Assembly (NCBI GenBank): GCA_013398955.1
Contig: VWPU01009694.1
Location: forward strand, 1-64,000
From: Callaeas wilsoni
Lineage: Eukaryota; Chordata; Aves; Passeriformes; Callaeidae
DNA length: 64,000 bases
Direction of reading: 5' to 3'
Shown: positions 12,203-26,000 of the stretch, piece by piece
Layout of the letters: every line of letters begins with the position of its first letter
How positions within the stretch are numbered: position 1 is the stretch's first letter
The notes under the pieces: model-generated
What the model saw: only the letters and a program-made list of their open reading frames with translations
Databases searched by the model: none
Told to the model about the DNA's origin: nothing
Program-made: the position numbers and the translations under genes

Positions 12203-14309
12203 AGAAAGCTCATGTCTAAAACTGTTAGCCTCATCTCAGCTATTCTTGTCAAGCTCCATATGGTCCCTATAACAAACAATTATCACTTTTTAAGACAGAA
12301 TGTGAATTTCTGTCCAGTTTATCCCGTTTCTAATGGAGTTTGGACACGTTCTGCTCATTCTGCTATTTTGAAGTCGCTCTCCTCATTTTTTAATGACTTT
12401 ATAAACAGAGCAGTGAGCAGGGCTATTGTGTCCTGCTGCATCTGATTTACATCTGCATTAAATACTCCTTGTGGCTCCTTCCAGCAGTGCAGAGCACTTT
12501 CAAGGAACCATATGAAACTCAGCCTAACGCCCAGGGACAACGCCAGAGTGAAGTCAAGGGGTTTCATTGCCAAGGGAGAAGTTGGGGTCTCATTACAAAG
12601 GGAGAAGTTAGGTTCCCTAGCACTTAAAGGGAGTGGAAAAGTGAGCTACAAGCCACACACACTGATTTTATTTTTTGCACGCATGGCAGTGATCCATATG
12701 GTGACATTTCATCTATAAATTTATTAGCAACATTAAATAACAGCTTTCTAGTCTTGTGTTCAGAATTGATACCCACTGTACTCAAAATGCTATAGTGGAC
12801 TTCTGGCAGGGAAGTTGCAAGAATCTTTGACTTCCAAGCCTTAGGCATTGGTAATTTGGTGGCAGAATAAAGGTAATTCAGACTGCAGCATTTTTATAAT
12901 CAGGCTATGTAAAGCCACGTGCATAAGATACAGGTATGGTACACAAGATACAGGATAAAAGAAACCCCCTTTGTCCAGCCTACAACATGGTCCCTGTACT
13001 CCTCAAGGTCCGTGGTAAAAGAAGCTTCCTACAGCTTCTCCTTAGAGAAATCTGATGGGGATCATAAATCAGGTCAATATATTAAGGCTGTTAAAAGAAT
13101 GACTGGAAATATTAACTTATTTCAGATTCAGCTTAGTCTAAATTGCTTTACTGAAACATAGTGGCTGCAGAGGCATCACAAACTGTTCATGGCTGAGACC
13201 GTGCTCTGTCCTACCCTTCCAGCCATTTTTTACATCACCTTTCAGTGCACTGAGCAGTCTGGCTCCAGGCATCACACAGAGTAATTGTTCCACATGCTAA
13301 GAGAGAACCTACGTGTCACAGGCAGATGTAACTGGTCTTCTTACCTTACCTTCAAGTAAACAGATGATTATTTTACTTTGGTGGTGTTTCTTGAATGTGG
13401 TTTTTTTTATCATTAATTGGGAATAAATGTGAATCCAGAGAGTATAGGTAGTGTGAAATGACATTTTAGAGTGGCTTCACTTTTTCAGAAAAAGGATAGA
13501 AGGCATATTCATCTGTAATTAAATTTAAGATTAATTCCATATTTGTCAAAGTTCTTTTGATGAGCTTTATCATGCTTCTTATACAGTATAAAAAAATGAT
13601 GGGGAACATAAAACCACCATTCATTTGCCAGGTAATTTTTCAAATGCGTCAAAAAACTCTACTCAATAATAGAGAGGACCACTACCCAGCCTGAAAGTCT
13701 GGTAGTCAGGCTATCCATAGTGATCTCATGGTTGTACTATGATTCAGGAACATAGAAATCCATTAAAATGCTTTCATTAATCCCTGATGCTTTTACTGTA
13801 TGCAAAAGGCACGCAGCTTAAATACCGAGTTATACAACAGGTTTTAACCTTCTGCCATGACTCCTTCCTGAATCTCACTGGCTTAGGGAGGGAAACAAAT
13901 GATAAATCTGAGCTACGACAACGAAAAATTTGGAGACAAGTTAGGGCAAAAAGTCTTGCAAGACATGACTACCATGACCAACACATTTGAGTGAATAAAT
14001 GTATTCTGAGGGCCACGGTTCACCACCTTTCCACATGAACAGGAAAACATTCAGCTTCACCTTGCTGGAAATAAGTTGTGCAACTCCCATACAAACTGGT
14101 GCAGACAGGAGCTGAAAAACAAAGAGAGGTTAAGGGAGAGAAAGAGCCTTTTTTACTGAAAACGAGCAATTTGTCTGTATTTTACCCCAAAGTTCATTGA
14201 TGCTCATTTACATGCAATGTTACATGATTGCTTTTGGTGTTGTTGCTTTGAAGACAGTTAGACAGTAAAAATTAGGGTCCGTTCCTTGTGTTTTCATGAA
14301 GCTAACAGC
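12203..14309. other. intergenic, nothing recognised
   Basis: AT-rich single-copy-looking sequence. I see no exon with matching splice phases, no repeat family and no RNA gene. Confidence 0.45.
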
Positions 14310-14384
14310 AAAAAAAAAAAAAAAACAACAAAAATAAAAATAATTTATTATAATAATAATACAACAATAATAAAAATCTCATAA
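14310..14384. repeat. A-rich / AAT simple repeat
   Basis: A run of about 16 A passes into AAC, AAAT and then AAT/TAA triplets with interruptions. This is low-complexity microsatellite DNA. No retrotransposon body was recognised on its left side. Confidence 0.85.
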
Positions 14385-17300
14385 GCAGACACAAAAGGTG
14401 CACACCAACTCATTATATTCCCATTGAAAAGAAGTGAACACTGGCCTGCACAGCTGCTTCCAGAGCCATTGGAACTCATTCTACTCACAGGAGTCAAAAG
14501 AAATAATAACTGTGGTCTTTAAAATATTAAGCACTTCCATGAACTCAAGAATATGGCTTTCTACCTCCTGAATCATTCTGGCAGCTCCTTTTTTCACATG
14601 GCAGCACTCAGGAGACTGCAAACTCAGGCAAGCTACAGAGCCAGCCAGGCAGCTGCCACCATCTTCAGGCTGTTTGAAGGATTTAGTTGCTTGTAGCTCT
14701 CTGCCACCTCAAAACTGTTAATTTTTTCCTGATGAATTGCACTGGTGCTGGGTCTCTGCTGCTTCCCCTCAGCCCCACACAAGCACCATCCCTGTTAGAG
14801 GAGGTACACACCTCTGCTTTGTCTCCACTGCAACATTGAGGCACCATATCTGGGATTTTACAAGGAGTTGTCTCCCTGTAGGTAACTACTCCTTGTCTCT
14901 CCAGCAAACACAATAGCTCAGATGCCCAGCTCCCCTGTCTTGATCAAGTAACTTCAGTTTTGTTACCCATGCCTAGAAAACAACCACCACACCCATCTTT
15001 TAAAGTTCACTGCAGCAACTTTAAATTAGTCAGATCGAGGGGGGAAAAAAAATGCCCGAACTAAGGAAGTAGTGTTTGCGTCATGGGACATTTGCTTGCA
15101 AGCTTCTTTCAAATCTAAATCAGGACCCACCACCATTTTGTCTGCCAAATTTTTTCCAAGCTCTTCTAAAACTTCAAGCAGCACAATCAAAACAGTAGGT
15201 CCTGTAGCATTCAGCGATAAACATTTATCAGAGCAAAGACAACATAAATTTCTGAATTTAAAAACCAAGAAAAATAATTTTTCCTTTAGTAGTATAAAAA
15301 TCAACACTGTAATTTTTCATTTCCTTTTTTTTTAAGATAAATTTAAAATTAACAACTATGCTGGAAATACATCAGGGGAATTCATTCTTCTGTTTCAGAT
15401 TTGAAGGATTAACTCTTCAATTATTAAGTTGTGCCAATAGCTGATCACTTGCTGTGCAGTCTATTTTTAAAAGTACATGAAAGATCAGTGTAACCAGAAT
15501 ACCTAGAATAAGAACATTTAGCAAAACCCTGCCATGCAGAAATCTGAAATTCGCGTTTGAGACCTCATATATCAATTTACAGCTAATGCCAGGCTTGGTC
15601 TCAGTGGGGCTCAGGTCACTTTTTAATGGCATTCAGCAGCTGCACACACACAGCCCTCCCCCCTCCCCAAACCACCACCCAACATACAAATATTGGTTCC
15701 AGCTATGGGGGCAATTCAAATCCTTACTAAAAACATTTGATGCCTGCTTTACATTCAAAATTACATATTAATTCACAAAAGGAAGGACATCACCATTTTC
15801 TCTTAAAAAAAAATGGCTGGGGTGAGGGGGGGCTATTTTAAACTGGGATTGATGCATTTCTCTAGAGCTGCTAGCAGGTCTCTTTGAGGTCCTGTTAAAA
15901 TCCTTGTGGCCATATTCCAGAGGATTTGTATTTTGCAGAGCTCCAGGGCAAGAAGAAGAGAGGGAGGAAGCAGAAATCCCTCCAAAGCATGATTCTCTGC
16001 TTACTGCTTAGTGCTACTCTTTGTGAGTCCCTCTAACTGAGGCGTTGGTCCTGCAGGAACTGCAGGCAGGTTAGGAAACAAGAGCCCTTCACACAGGTCA
16101 CCGTCTCCTCTGAGGGTCTCCTGAAGGTCTCACCCTGCCTATAAAATGCAGTAATTTCTCTGATAAGCCCCTCAGTATGCACCTCTCTGCACTGGTTTCC
16201 TTAAAAACGCAGCATGTCTAAAACCACCAGAGCGCATCTTTCTGTTTAAAGGAACACCTCACTATTCTGAAGAATAGAAGAACTCACATTTTCAGGATCT
16301 GTCCCTAAGCAGAAAGTCTAGTTAAGGTTGTCCAAGTGAATGATGTTTTTCAGCATATCCTTCTGAAAATTGCACCCCATGAAGGGTTTACTGCTGTGCC
16401 TTGACCTGCTAGCTCCAGGTTACAAGGACCTGGCAAATACAGATATCAAACAACAAGTTACCTTGTTTTAAAAACTCCTTTAACTTAAATAAAGTATTGC
16501 CTCAGAACTCGCTCCATAGACCTGAGTAAGCCGAGACAAGAAGGGACATGAAATAAATTAAGTCTTAATAAATGTACGTGACCCCTTGAGAACAAGCTTT
16601 ATTTCTCTGGTAACTTCTGCACTGTAGAAGCCAAAGCAGCAGAGAACCCAGCAGCAGCCAGATGAGAGGGTACACAACGACTGATCAGCTTTGAAGGCAG
16701 AATTACAGCTCTAGCAGGCATTAGCAAAGCATCAGCACAGCAAGAGTTAAGAGCATGGCCTGTACGTCGCTGCCGGGAATAGTTTGGGAAACAGAAATAG
16801 TGGGAATAGGATCCTTTGAAATGACTTCAGTTTTTATTAACATATTTTTACAGGACATCCCAGTTAAGCCAGGCAGCATGTTTACAATAGGGTCCTGTCT
16901 AAGGACAGCTTAAAACTATTATACGGTACATACAGAAGGACAATACAGTCCCAGTACAAGCTACCAGCAGGCAGTAAATCACGTCAAAACCTCATGTTAC
17001 ACCTGATTAACTGCCTGGCTCCAGTACTGCAACCTACTCCAAGAATGCTTGCTTCGATGTAGTTAAGAGTTGTTAGAGAATTTATGTCATCTGATGGCAA
17101 GTTACATAAAATAGTGCCCCAGTGTATCATTTAAGAAGCATTACTTGGCATGAGCTGCAGGAGTGTGCGGGTTCACACCTGCAGTATCCTCTGGTGCTAT
17201 GTATTCCTTAAAAGTGGACTCCATTTAGATGTCTCATTTATTAGAAGAAATCACATCACTTCTGTTCCAATGGGATCATATGAGCCTGGATTACAACTCT

Positions 17301-20300
17301 ATCTGAATTACAAACACATCCAAAATTTTATCACTTGTGAGTTAGTCTACACTCAACATGGCAATGCAATGAAATTAAATTTCCCACAAAATGTTCCTTG
17401 ATTCTGCAAATGGCTTAAAAATAGATACCCTTGTATATATGAAGACCTTACATTTTTCACTAAATGGACAAGCCTGAGAGTAGACCAAACAGTAAAATCT
17501 TTCCACCACCTGAACACAAAGGAAACCTTGTTTCTCTGAAGTTCAAAGGCAACCCAAGCCACCAGAGAGGCAAATTTCGAGAGCATCCCAAGGTCCATAG
17601 ATTGGATGTTTGTCAAACACACAAGGTACTATGAAAACCAAGCAATAATCCATATGAAGTCTGTGCCTATCCGACAGTCAGTCAGCAAGACACCTGGCAT
17701 TATCTGAGATGTCGTGCATCTTGATCAAGAGTTAGAATCCTGTAAGTCAGCAAAAGTGTTTAATCGTGCAGTCCACCAGCCCTGACCCTGTGTGTTCCCT
17801 CACAGCTTTTTTCAGAGTAGTGCAGGAATTTAGCAGAAAGCTGGATGCTGATTTCAGCAGTAATATCTACACCACACACACAAACAAATCCAGTATTTCT
17901 ATGGAGCTCCTCGTGCTTGGCCAACAGGAGGCTTGCTTATATCCTTTTGTAAGATTAAGTAATCAACACGTATTTTTAAAGCACAGTCTTATTATCTCTT
18001 TCCTTAGGCAAGGCAGTGATACTTCAGCTTTACCCTGGATAAACTGTTGAGAAAGTCTGTACTTTAAGTCTTTCCAGCAAATGTAAACCTAGTAAAGAGG
18101 ACAATTTCTTGCATTTTGCACATTGCAATACACACGTAGGATAAGCCCCTGAATGCCTCCTCTTACTTATTGATTGAGGCAATTTCTCATTGTAACAATA
18201 ATATCACAGATCACAGAAAAACATTTTCTTCTAAAATTAAACAGGGAGTTTAACTAAAATGAGAACAAGTCTTCTAAAATAACAGCAGAACAACAGAGCA
18301 CAGATGTTTGGACTGCAAACGTATTTGCCTACTTTTTCTGCTCAGTCATAACAGCATTTCCACAGCTATCACAAGAGCTTTAACAAATTACAAGCCTGAT
18401 GTTAAGTCACTTTTCCCAAGTAGAAGATGACAAAAAGTCCTTCTGGTTTTAGTAAGGAGTAAGACCCAAGCTAAATGCTGAGGCCATGGTGAAACAGATA
18501 TGCAAAATCCATTAGAAATACAGATATGGAAATGCAGATCAATGTGTCCACCAGCTGTAGTGACATTTAAGGGAGAGGAAAGCATCTGAACAGTACCACC
18601 ATGGTGGCCTTTAGACACAAGCACCTGAGTAACTGAGAGGAAAGAAAGAAACCAGCACCTGTTCCCTAGCAAGTTATGACATGAGACATAAGCACCGACC
18701 ACCAGGGAGCTGCAATCTGAAATAGAAATGCGCACAACAGCATCGAGGGGAAGGTTTTTGGCTAAGCAGTTAATGCTGGGAGAAGTGTTTGAGGATTGGT
18801 AAGATGAGACCAGCTGTTCGGAAGACTTCTCTCCCTGAACCCAGAATGGCACAGGACTTGTCCTTACAGATGGCAAAGCTTCAAGGGACAGTAGTTCTGG
18901 CAGGAACATCTCTAATGATGCCACATTTCTGGATTCAGAACTCGCAGCTGGGAAAGGAGTAAATGTAGGTGGGAGGGAAGCAGCTCAGCTATCACTGGCC
19001 TCAGCAGTTGTAAGAGTCAGCAAGGCCAAGCACAAGTGCTCCCAGGATTTAGGGAACTGCTCTCCAAGCCTTTGGGGGAGATGTGGCCAAGGAGCTGTGC
19101 TGCTGTGACACAAGCCACTGGGCACAGTCCAGGATCTTTGTAGCTACCAGTCACACTGCAGAGCACAGTGAGGTCCAGGAGGGTGCTCACCACCTGCCAC
19201 TGCCATTGAGTTGCCATTTACAGAGCTGAGCACACTGTACAGCCTTGGCCTTTGCAGATTTGAGGTGACCACTTCAATTTGCTCTGGTTTGAAAAACACA
19301 AAATTAGTAAATTAGCTTTTACCCAGCTTTCTAATCTCCAGGTGCTTTTATTCAATGGCAAGAAAAATCAGAGGTTCAGTCTCAAGTAAAGTTTCAATGA
19401 ATTTAACAGCTGAAAATGTGAAAAAGGCTGGCTGTGCCCGTTGCCTTGCTCAATCACCTGCAAATGCATGCAGTGGAGGCAGTGGTATCTGCCTACACAG
19501 ACTCAGTGACTAAGTGCAGGTATTACTTATATGTGATTTTCTTTTCCCGGTCTTGCAATTCTCCACCCGGAGCATCAAATACCAGAGCCATGATGTGTTA
19601 ACACCACCTTTCCTGTGGGGCTGTGCTCTGCCACTCCACAGTAGGCTTCCAAGAAGCTGTGTGCCTCTGGTAATTCAGATGGCTAGAGACACCCATAAGG
19701 CAAAACTGAATGGAAACTGCTGTATTCCTTCCAAATGGATCCTTGCAATTTTTAAATCGACTTTCAAAAATGCACCAAACATACCCAGGGGAAATAAGCT
19801 AACAATGTGCATTGCTGCCTGAAATAATTATACAGATAGCTCAGGGCATTTAGCGTAGTGATGAAAGAAAAGAAACAAGAAAAAGCGATTAGCAGGCTTC
19901 AAAGCAATAACGTGGTTTAGCAAATCCCGCACTTCCCGTTGCACAACAGAAACTTTGACATCGCCCAGATTTATAAATACCATACTGTATGTGTTGGTTC
20001 TCCCAGTTGAGGAGTCCCCACTGAGAAGCTCAATATTATACAGGAAACACTCCGATAGCAGAGGGCTATCCACCACTCTCATTTTGACATACCTGGAGAT
20101 TTGTGACTTCATTTTTATTTCACTACACGGCTTTGTAAGAAGTGATTTTACTGCAAATAAGACAACCTGCTAATAAAAAGGCTTTGTACATTCAAGTGCA
20201 GTACTGAAAGGCAATTAAAGTTGTGTTTTTCCAGGGTACCAGGCTGGATCGATTCTTGCTGAGGAGCAGCACAAAGATGCTAATGGACTTCAGGATGTCT

Positions 20301-22589
20301 CCAAGCCAGAGTTGTGAGCTGAGCTGTCTCAATACATAGCAAGCCGCAAAATCCTGACAAGCTTTCTCTTATTGAACTTGAAGAGAATTTAAAAGGAACT
20401 CAGGCACAATTTCTAGGTGAGCATAGTTTGACAAAGCTCTGAAAAATAAGCCTTTGGGGTTAATATTTCCTTTAAATTAAATATTAATCTGATAGTAGTT
20501 AAACAATATAGTGGCAAGTTTTAACATATGCAGTGAAATGGTATTTCACTACCTTCAAATAACCAGCAGGATGAGATATCAGAGACATTAGCCCTGACTG
20601 TATTACTCTTCCACTGAAACTACACCTACAGTTTTTCAGCATTACAACAATTTGCACTTGCATCATCTTTTCCCTTATTAAAAAACCCCCAATGCAACTT
20701 GACCAGTGTTTCTACAGGCAACTCTTGCTCAATTAAAATACTATATCCAAACAGATTTACAGTGCACCCTGTTTTGTCATGAAGTACTAAATTCCAGACG
20801 ACAAGCCTATGTGGGTGTCTGCTCCTGACTCTAACTCCTATTTTAAACATATATTTCAAAGATACTTTCCATATAGTCAAGGTCAATGGGGAGGAAGCAG
20901 GAAAAACTGAGTTGTTAAAATTGCACAGAAGGATTAAGAAACTTATGCACACGGAGTTTGTTTCAATGCTAATTTTAGCAGGATTTAAATCTGGGGGTTT
21001 TCTGTATGTTTTAGTTTGCTGAGGCTTGAAATCTTGGAACCCATGAGAGACAGAATCACTGAGCAGAAACTACAATGTGAACACAAACAGTAATAAATAA
21101 TCTAGTTAAGAAGATACCTGTAAACATTTCTAGTACTGAACCTGCCAAAATACACTACAGTCGCTTGCTGGTGTCACCAGTATGTCCTTGGTTTGTTACG
21201 TATCATAGCCTAGAACATGAATTTCAGTAGAAACCCTGGCTTGGGATCCATGTGTCAGGGGCACAGCACACTTCCCCAAAAACCCAAAAAGAGTAACAGG
21301 GATACAAGTAAAGTGGAGAAGGAAAGAACACAAGTTAACAGAGAACAACTGAGTTGATCTTTAAAATTACCTACACTGTACCCAAATACCCTTATTTATC
21401 TGTGTTATGATGATTTTAGTAACACAATCTCCTTGAAAAAAGTTTGGTAAGACAATTCTAATCATCCTATACGCCCCTATTAACAAATATAATGCCATCG
21501 CAATGGCATTCTTATGCAAAACCAAGAACTTTGCAAGGACAACACACTTTCCAGATGGGTATAGCTACATGCATTTTACAGACAGGGAAATAGAGCCACT
21601 GAAAGCCAAAAGATCTGCCCTAAGGGGCTTTGCCTCGAAGTTTGAGTTAGAGTCAGCTGAGCAACTTGATTACTGCTTCAAATGCTGATCATTGGTCTGC
21701 TTTCACCTTCCACTCCCCTTTCTGCATTTCTAGTGTTTATTCAACTGCACGCCCATCTACCTTTGAATAGTGCGCACTTGGGTTGAGACAGGCATACAGT
21801 GTTTAGCAAAATACAGTCAGGGCCTCTAAGCATCATCACTACACACACATGATCAGGGTGGTAACAGTCCTAAGGCTGGCTATAGGATGGATGGGAAGGA
21901 AAGACTGCAAGAGGGAAATTTTACCGAAATAAAGCTCGTTATATATCAATCTGATTGTTTTGCAAAACTTATGCACAACCTCACCACTCTGAAGTACCTG
22001 TGCTGTTACCAACATGCTTTTTTTTCTCCAGGTCAAACAAGAGTATCTACTAGAGATTAAGAGATAAATACTAAAAAAGAACAAAAAAAGGAACCATAAT
22101 TAGAAAAATCCCTTTTCAGACAATATCAAGAGTAAAGCAAATACTAGAATGAGTGGAATATTTTATTACAGTGAAGAAGTGCTTACTGCTGTGATCCAGC
22201 AGATACTGTGACATACACAAACCTGAATGCTGATGAAAGAAATGGACTTCTACAATTTGAATCTTGCCTTTGCTCCTGGACTGCTTGAAGCACCTTTTCC
22301 AAGCAGCATCCTCTTTATCCAATTTTCCATTTTCAGAAAGACGATTTGCAACTGATGGAAGAAATACTGGTCTCATGTTTTCATGGATAGTCTGAATCTC
22401 AGTGCAAGACACAACTTGCTTTACAATATGCTGGAATCAAATACACCTCGTAACACCCGTTATTTTGGCTTAGTTTCAAGAGATCCTCCATGTCCTACCC
22501 AGGTGTCAGAGGATGAAGCCAAGCCAAGCCAGTGTTTAGGCAAGTAGAAGAAGCTGTGGGAGCAAGATGTGGTTTGGAAAAAAGCTCAC
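14385..22589. other. intergenic, nothing recognised
   Basis: Eight kilobases of AT-rich DNA without a recognised gene. The longest open frame is 178 codons on the minus strand at 18388-18924. It has no recognised domain, no Kozak-supported start and no splice or poly(A) context, so it is not called as a gene. Confidence 0.45.
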
Positions 22590-23050
22590 TCAACTGAGTC
22601 CAGAGGAGTGCCATGAAGATGATCAGGGGGCTGGAGCATTTTCCCTCTGAGGACAAGCAGAGAGAGTTGGGGTTGTTTAGTCTAGAGAAGAAAAGGCTCC
22701 GGGCAGAGCCTATAGCAGCCTGCCAGCACTTATGGGAGGCCTACAGAAGAGATGGGGAGGGACTCTTTATCAGGGAGTGTAGTGAAAGGATGAGGGGTAA
22801 CAGTTTTAAACCGAAAGAGGGTAGATTTAGGTGAGATATTAGGAAGGTATTCTTTACTGTGAGGGCAGTGAGACACTGGCATAGGCTGCCCAGAGAAGCT
22901 GTGGATGCCCCATCCCTGGCAGTGTTCCAGGCCGGGTTGGATGGAGTTCTGACCAACCTGGTCTAGTGGAAGTTGTCCCTGCCCACGGCAGAATATTGGA
23001 ACTAGATGGTCTTTCATGTCCCTTGCAACCCAAATCATTCTGTGATTCAG
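22590..23050 (+). mobile_element. CR1 LINE, 5'-truncated 3' end
   Basis: The stretch matches the well-known CR1 3' end in order: GAGTCCAGAGGAGTGCCA, CAGAGAGAGTTGGGG, GGGAGGGACTCTTTATCA, AGATATTAGGAAGG, GGATGCCCCATCCCTGG, ACCTGGTCTAGTGGAAG, then the tail CATTCTGTGATTC. It is sense on the + strand and holds part of the reverse-transcriptase C-terminal coding region plus the 3' UTR. It is broken by many substitutions and is certainly dead. Open frames on both strands here are by-products of the repeat. Confidence 0.93.
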
Positions 23051-26000
23051 TATCCAACTATTTTCTTTCCATAATATGAGGTAGATCCTAATTTTAGGTA
23101 CTGTCTTTCTCAACAGGACCTTCTTGAATGGCAACATGGTTCTTTTAATTTTGGTAATTACATCAGGATAACCCTTTATAGCCGCCTCCTTGCTAATTAC
23201 TCACTACTCTGCACAACACTAGGTTTTGGTAAAGAAAGCCACATGGAAAACAGAGTGTTTATCTGGGTGAACTCAGCAACATAACCACACTGCTTGAAAA
23301 CAAATGCATTCATGAAAACACTGCCACCTCTGAGTCACCACACAAGTGACATCAGCACACAACCTCCTGAAATCTGAGAGCCTCATTAAACTTATCAACA
23401 CTTACATCTTTTCAGACTGATGAAACAGGAAAAGTTTCGAGACAGCAGCAGGCTTTGCTGTCCCCTAGCTATAATCTGCTGAATTTGGGAATTCCCTTCA
23501 GAGTCGTCTCCCCTCTCAATGCTAATGGGCATGGCACAAAGACCATAGATTCTGCATTGATTCAGAAAAATTATTCTCCTATTGAGAAAAAAATATGCAG
23601 TCCACAAAGCAATGTAAAGATACTTGTTCTCAGCAGAACTGCAAAACAACAAATCTTCAAATAAGCAAAAACAGTCCGATTTTTCAAAGAACCCACTTTA
23701 ATTACTGTGTGGTTTGTTCAGTTTTCTTTTGAAGACGCCTAACATATGGTATGATTTACATAACACTGGCAGGGAGCTTGAGACAGAAGATTCAAATCTA
23801 ACTGCAGAAGTATGCAAAACTTAAGACTACGCATCAAGACTGTCCTTCTCATAATCTGAGTATGGCCATTCAGGTTTGCATGCGTAATTAATTCCTATTG
23901 CTAAATATCCTTTAAATACTAAGAATTTTTTTTGTTTTATTTTCATATGTATGGCTTGTACTCGTAGCTGGTGACACTGGAGCCACCAAGGGGCAGAGAT
24001 CACTGGCTTCCTCAGACAGGGCAGTCCCCTCATTACAGGAATGCACTTACACTCCTGGCTTCAACAATCTCAATTTAAAGAGAAAATATTTGTACACAAA
24101 GGAAATGGTACTTTATGAGATGTAGCCGTCAAAGTGTGCAGCACACAGACTCCAGCTGTGCCTCCCTCCCTCAAGGGTTTGTGCAGGTTCCTTCTGAGGA
24201 GCCCCAGGGCTCAGGGCCCCACAGCTGTGCCAGTCATGGAGCCACTGGGCAGCCACCTCTCCCAGCAATGGCAAGCCGGTTGGGCAAAACCCCTCAGCTG
24301 CCTGTTTTATTTCTAGGGCATCGAGGGAAGAAGCTACAAATGGGACCATGTACCACAGAATACTTCAACCTTCAATAATATCTCTCCTTTCCACCTCACT
24401 CAGCACCCCGCACCTCCCAGCGCTGTGATCACGCCATGCATTCAAATACAGCATTAGGTTACTTCCTTCTCAGTAAGAGCAACTTAAAAAACAGCAATAG
24501 AGGGTTTGTAAAACAAAGTTTGAAAAAAAAATACCACAAGAGTTTAACTGAGAACCTGTTGCTCAGTTCTCAGGAGTTCAGAGAAGCTGGTGGTTTCTTT
24601 TTTGACAAAAGATAGTTTTAGTGGTGTAAATTATCTGCTCTCCCGTGGTGTTGGTGCAGCACTTCTCAGGCTCTGGGTCACAAGTAGGTCATAAACCTTC
24701 ACGCAGCAGTTTGCAAAACAACTCTACGCAGAGTAAGATGTTTTTAGAAGATATCTGTACCTTCCTTGGTATGGAAAGAACTAAACAAAATCAGCACTGG
24801 AAAAATGAAAATAATTCAAAAGCTTTGCCTAATTATTTTGATTGGAAATGATAACTACTGTGGCAGCACTCCACAATGCATTTGTGATTCATTTTTTCCC
24901 CCAGAGAGGTTAGGCAATTCTCAGATTTTTTCCAACAAGTTAAGAAGGCCATAAAAAAACCTTGAAAACCACTGGTCTAGATGGCCTCACCATCAAGGCT
25001 GTCTGTCTGAAAATCTCACTTGTGTATTCTCACCAGGCTGATGCTGGGGACCCCGAACTAGAGGAGAGAAGAGGAAAATTGAGGTCACAGATTTCCACTC
25101 GTGTTGGTTTTAGAACCACTGATACAAATGATACAAAAAGGAATTCTTTATTCTGTGTTCAAAACGTCGAGAATTGTGATAAATACATATCACTAAGTAT
25201 CAGGAATTATAAAATATTCAAAGGACATCAGGAAATAAGTTATTTATGGCTTACATTTTAAAATAGTACCTACGTAGTACCGCCATTTTCATATTTTGGC
25301 TGTATTTACATTACTAGACACTTGGGGTGGAAGAGGAAAAGCCCTGGTTCAATTCCTGTTGACCAGTGGGAATCCAACACAAGACTGCTTGCTGGGATGC
25401 ACACAAGGCCTGACAAGGACAGATGCAGAAATACTCCAGCAGTTCCTTCCTGTGACCCATCCACCCAACACGGCCACGTGCACAGAGCAGGGGCAAGCCA
25501 GGAGCTGACTGTCTACCACAAGGCAGCATAGCAACACAAACCTTAGCCTCATTTTTAATTAAAGACAAGATCCTAAATGCACTTAAAATTAAATCTGGGC
25601 AGCACTTAGAAGCCGAGCTGAGGAACGCATCCTCAGAATTTCTGTGCAGTCTTTTACACACCCAGAATTTGTGGGTGTCCAAGTGATGCCACTCAAGTTG
25701 TGCTGCCTGTATCCAGCTTTGTTCAGAGCCTGCTGCCCACTTCAGCCCCAACCCAGTTCTGATTTGAGACTCTCCAGTTTGGGAGCCTCAGCATGCTCCA
25801 ACCCAGAGCACATCTCGAACAACACATGACGCGCACCAGTCTCAGGGAGGATTTCCTGCTGCAAACGTTACCCTTCCCTTCAAATTCATGCACTGCATTG
25901 CAAATAAATCAGTAAGTCAGTATTTAAAGCACTCAGCAGGGCTCAAAGGCCTGCTGTAATTTCCTAACCAGACTGAGGGAACTCAGACATATTCTCTCTT

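Noticed and set aside
22613..23137. Overlapping open frames on both strands near 22.6-23.1 kb
   Set aside because: They are translations of the degraded CR1 element, not host genes.
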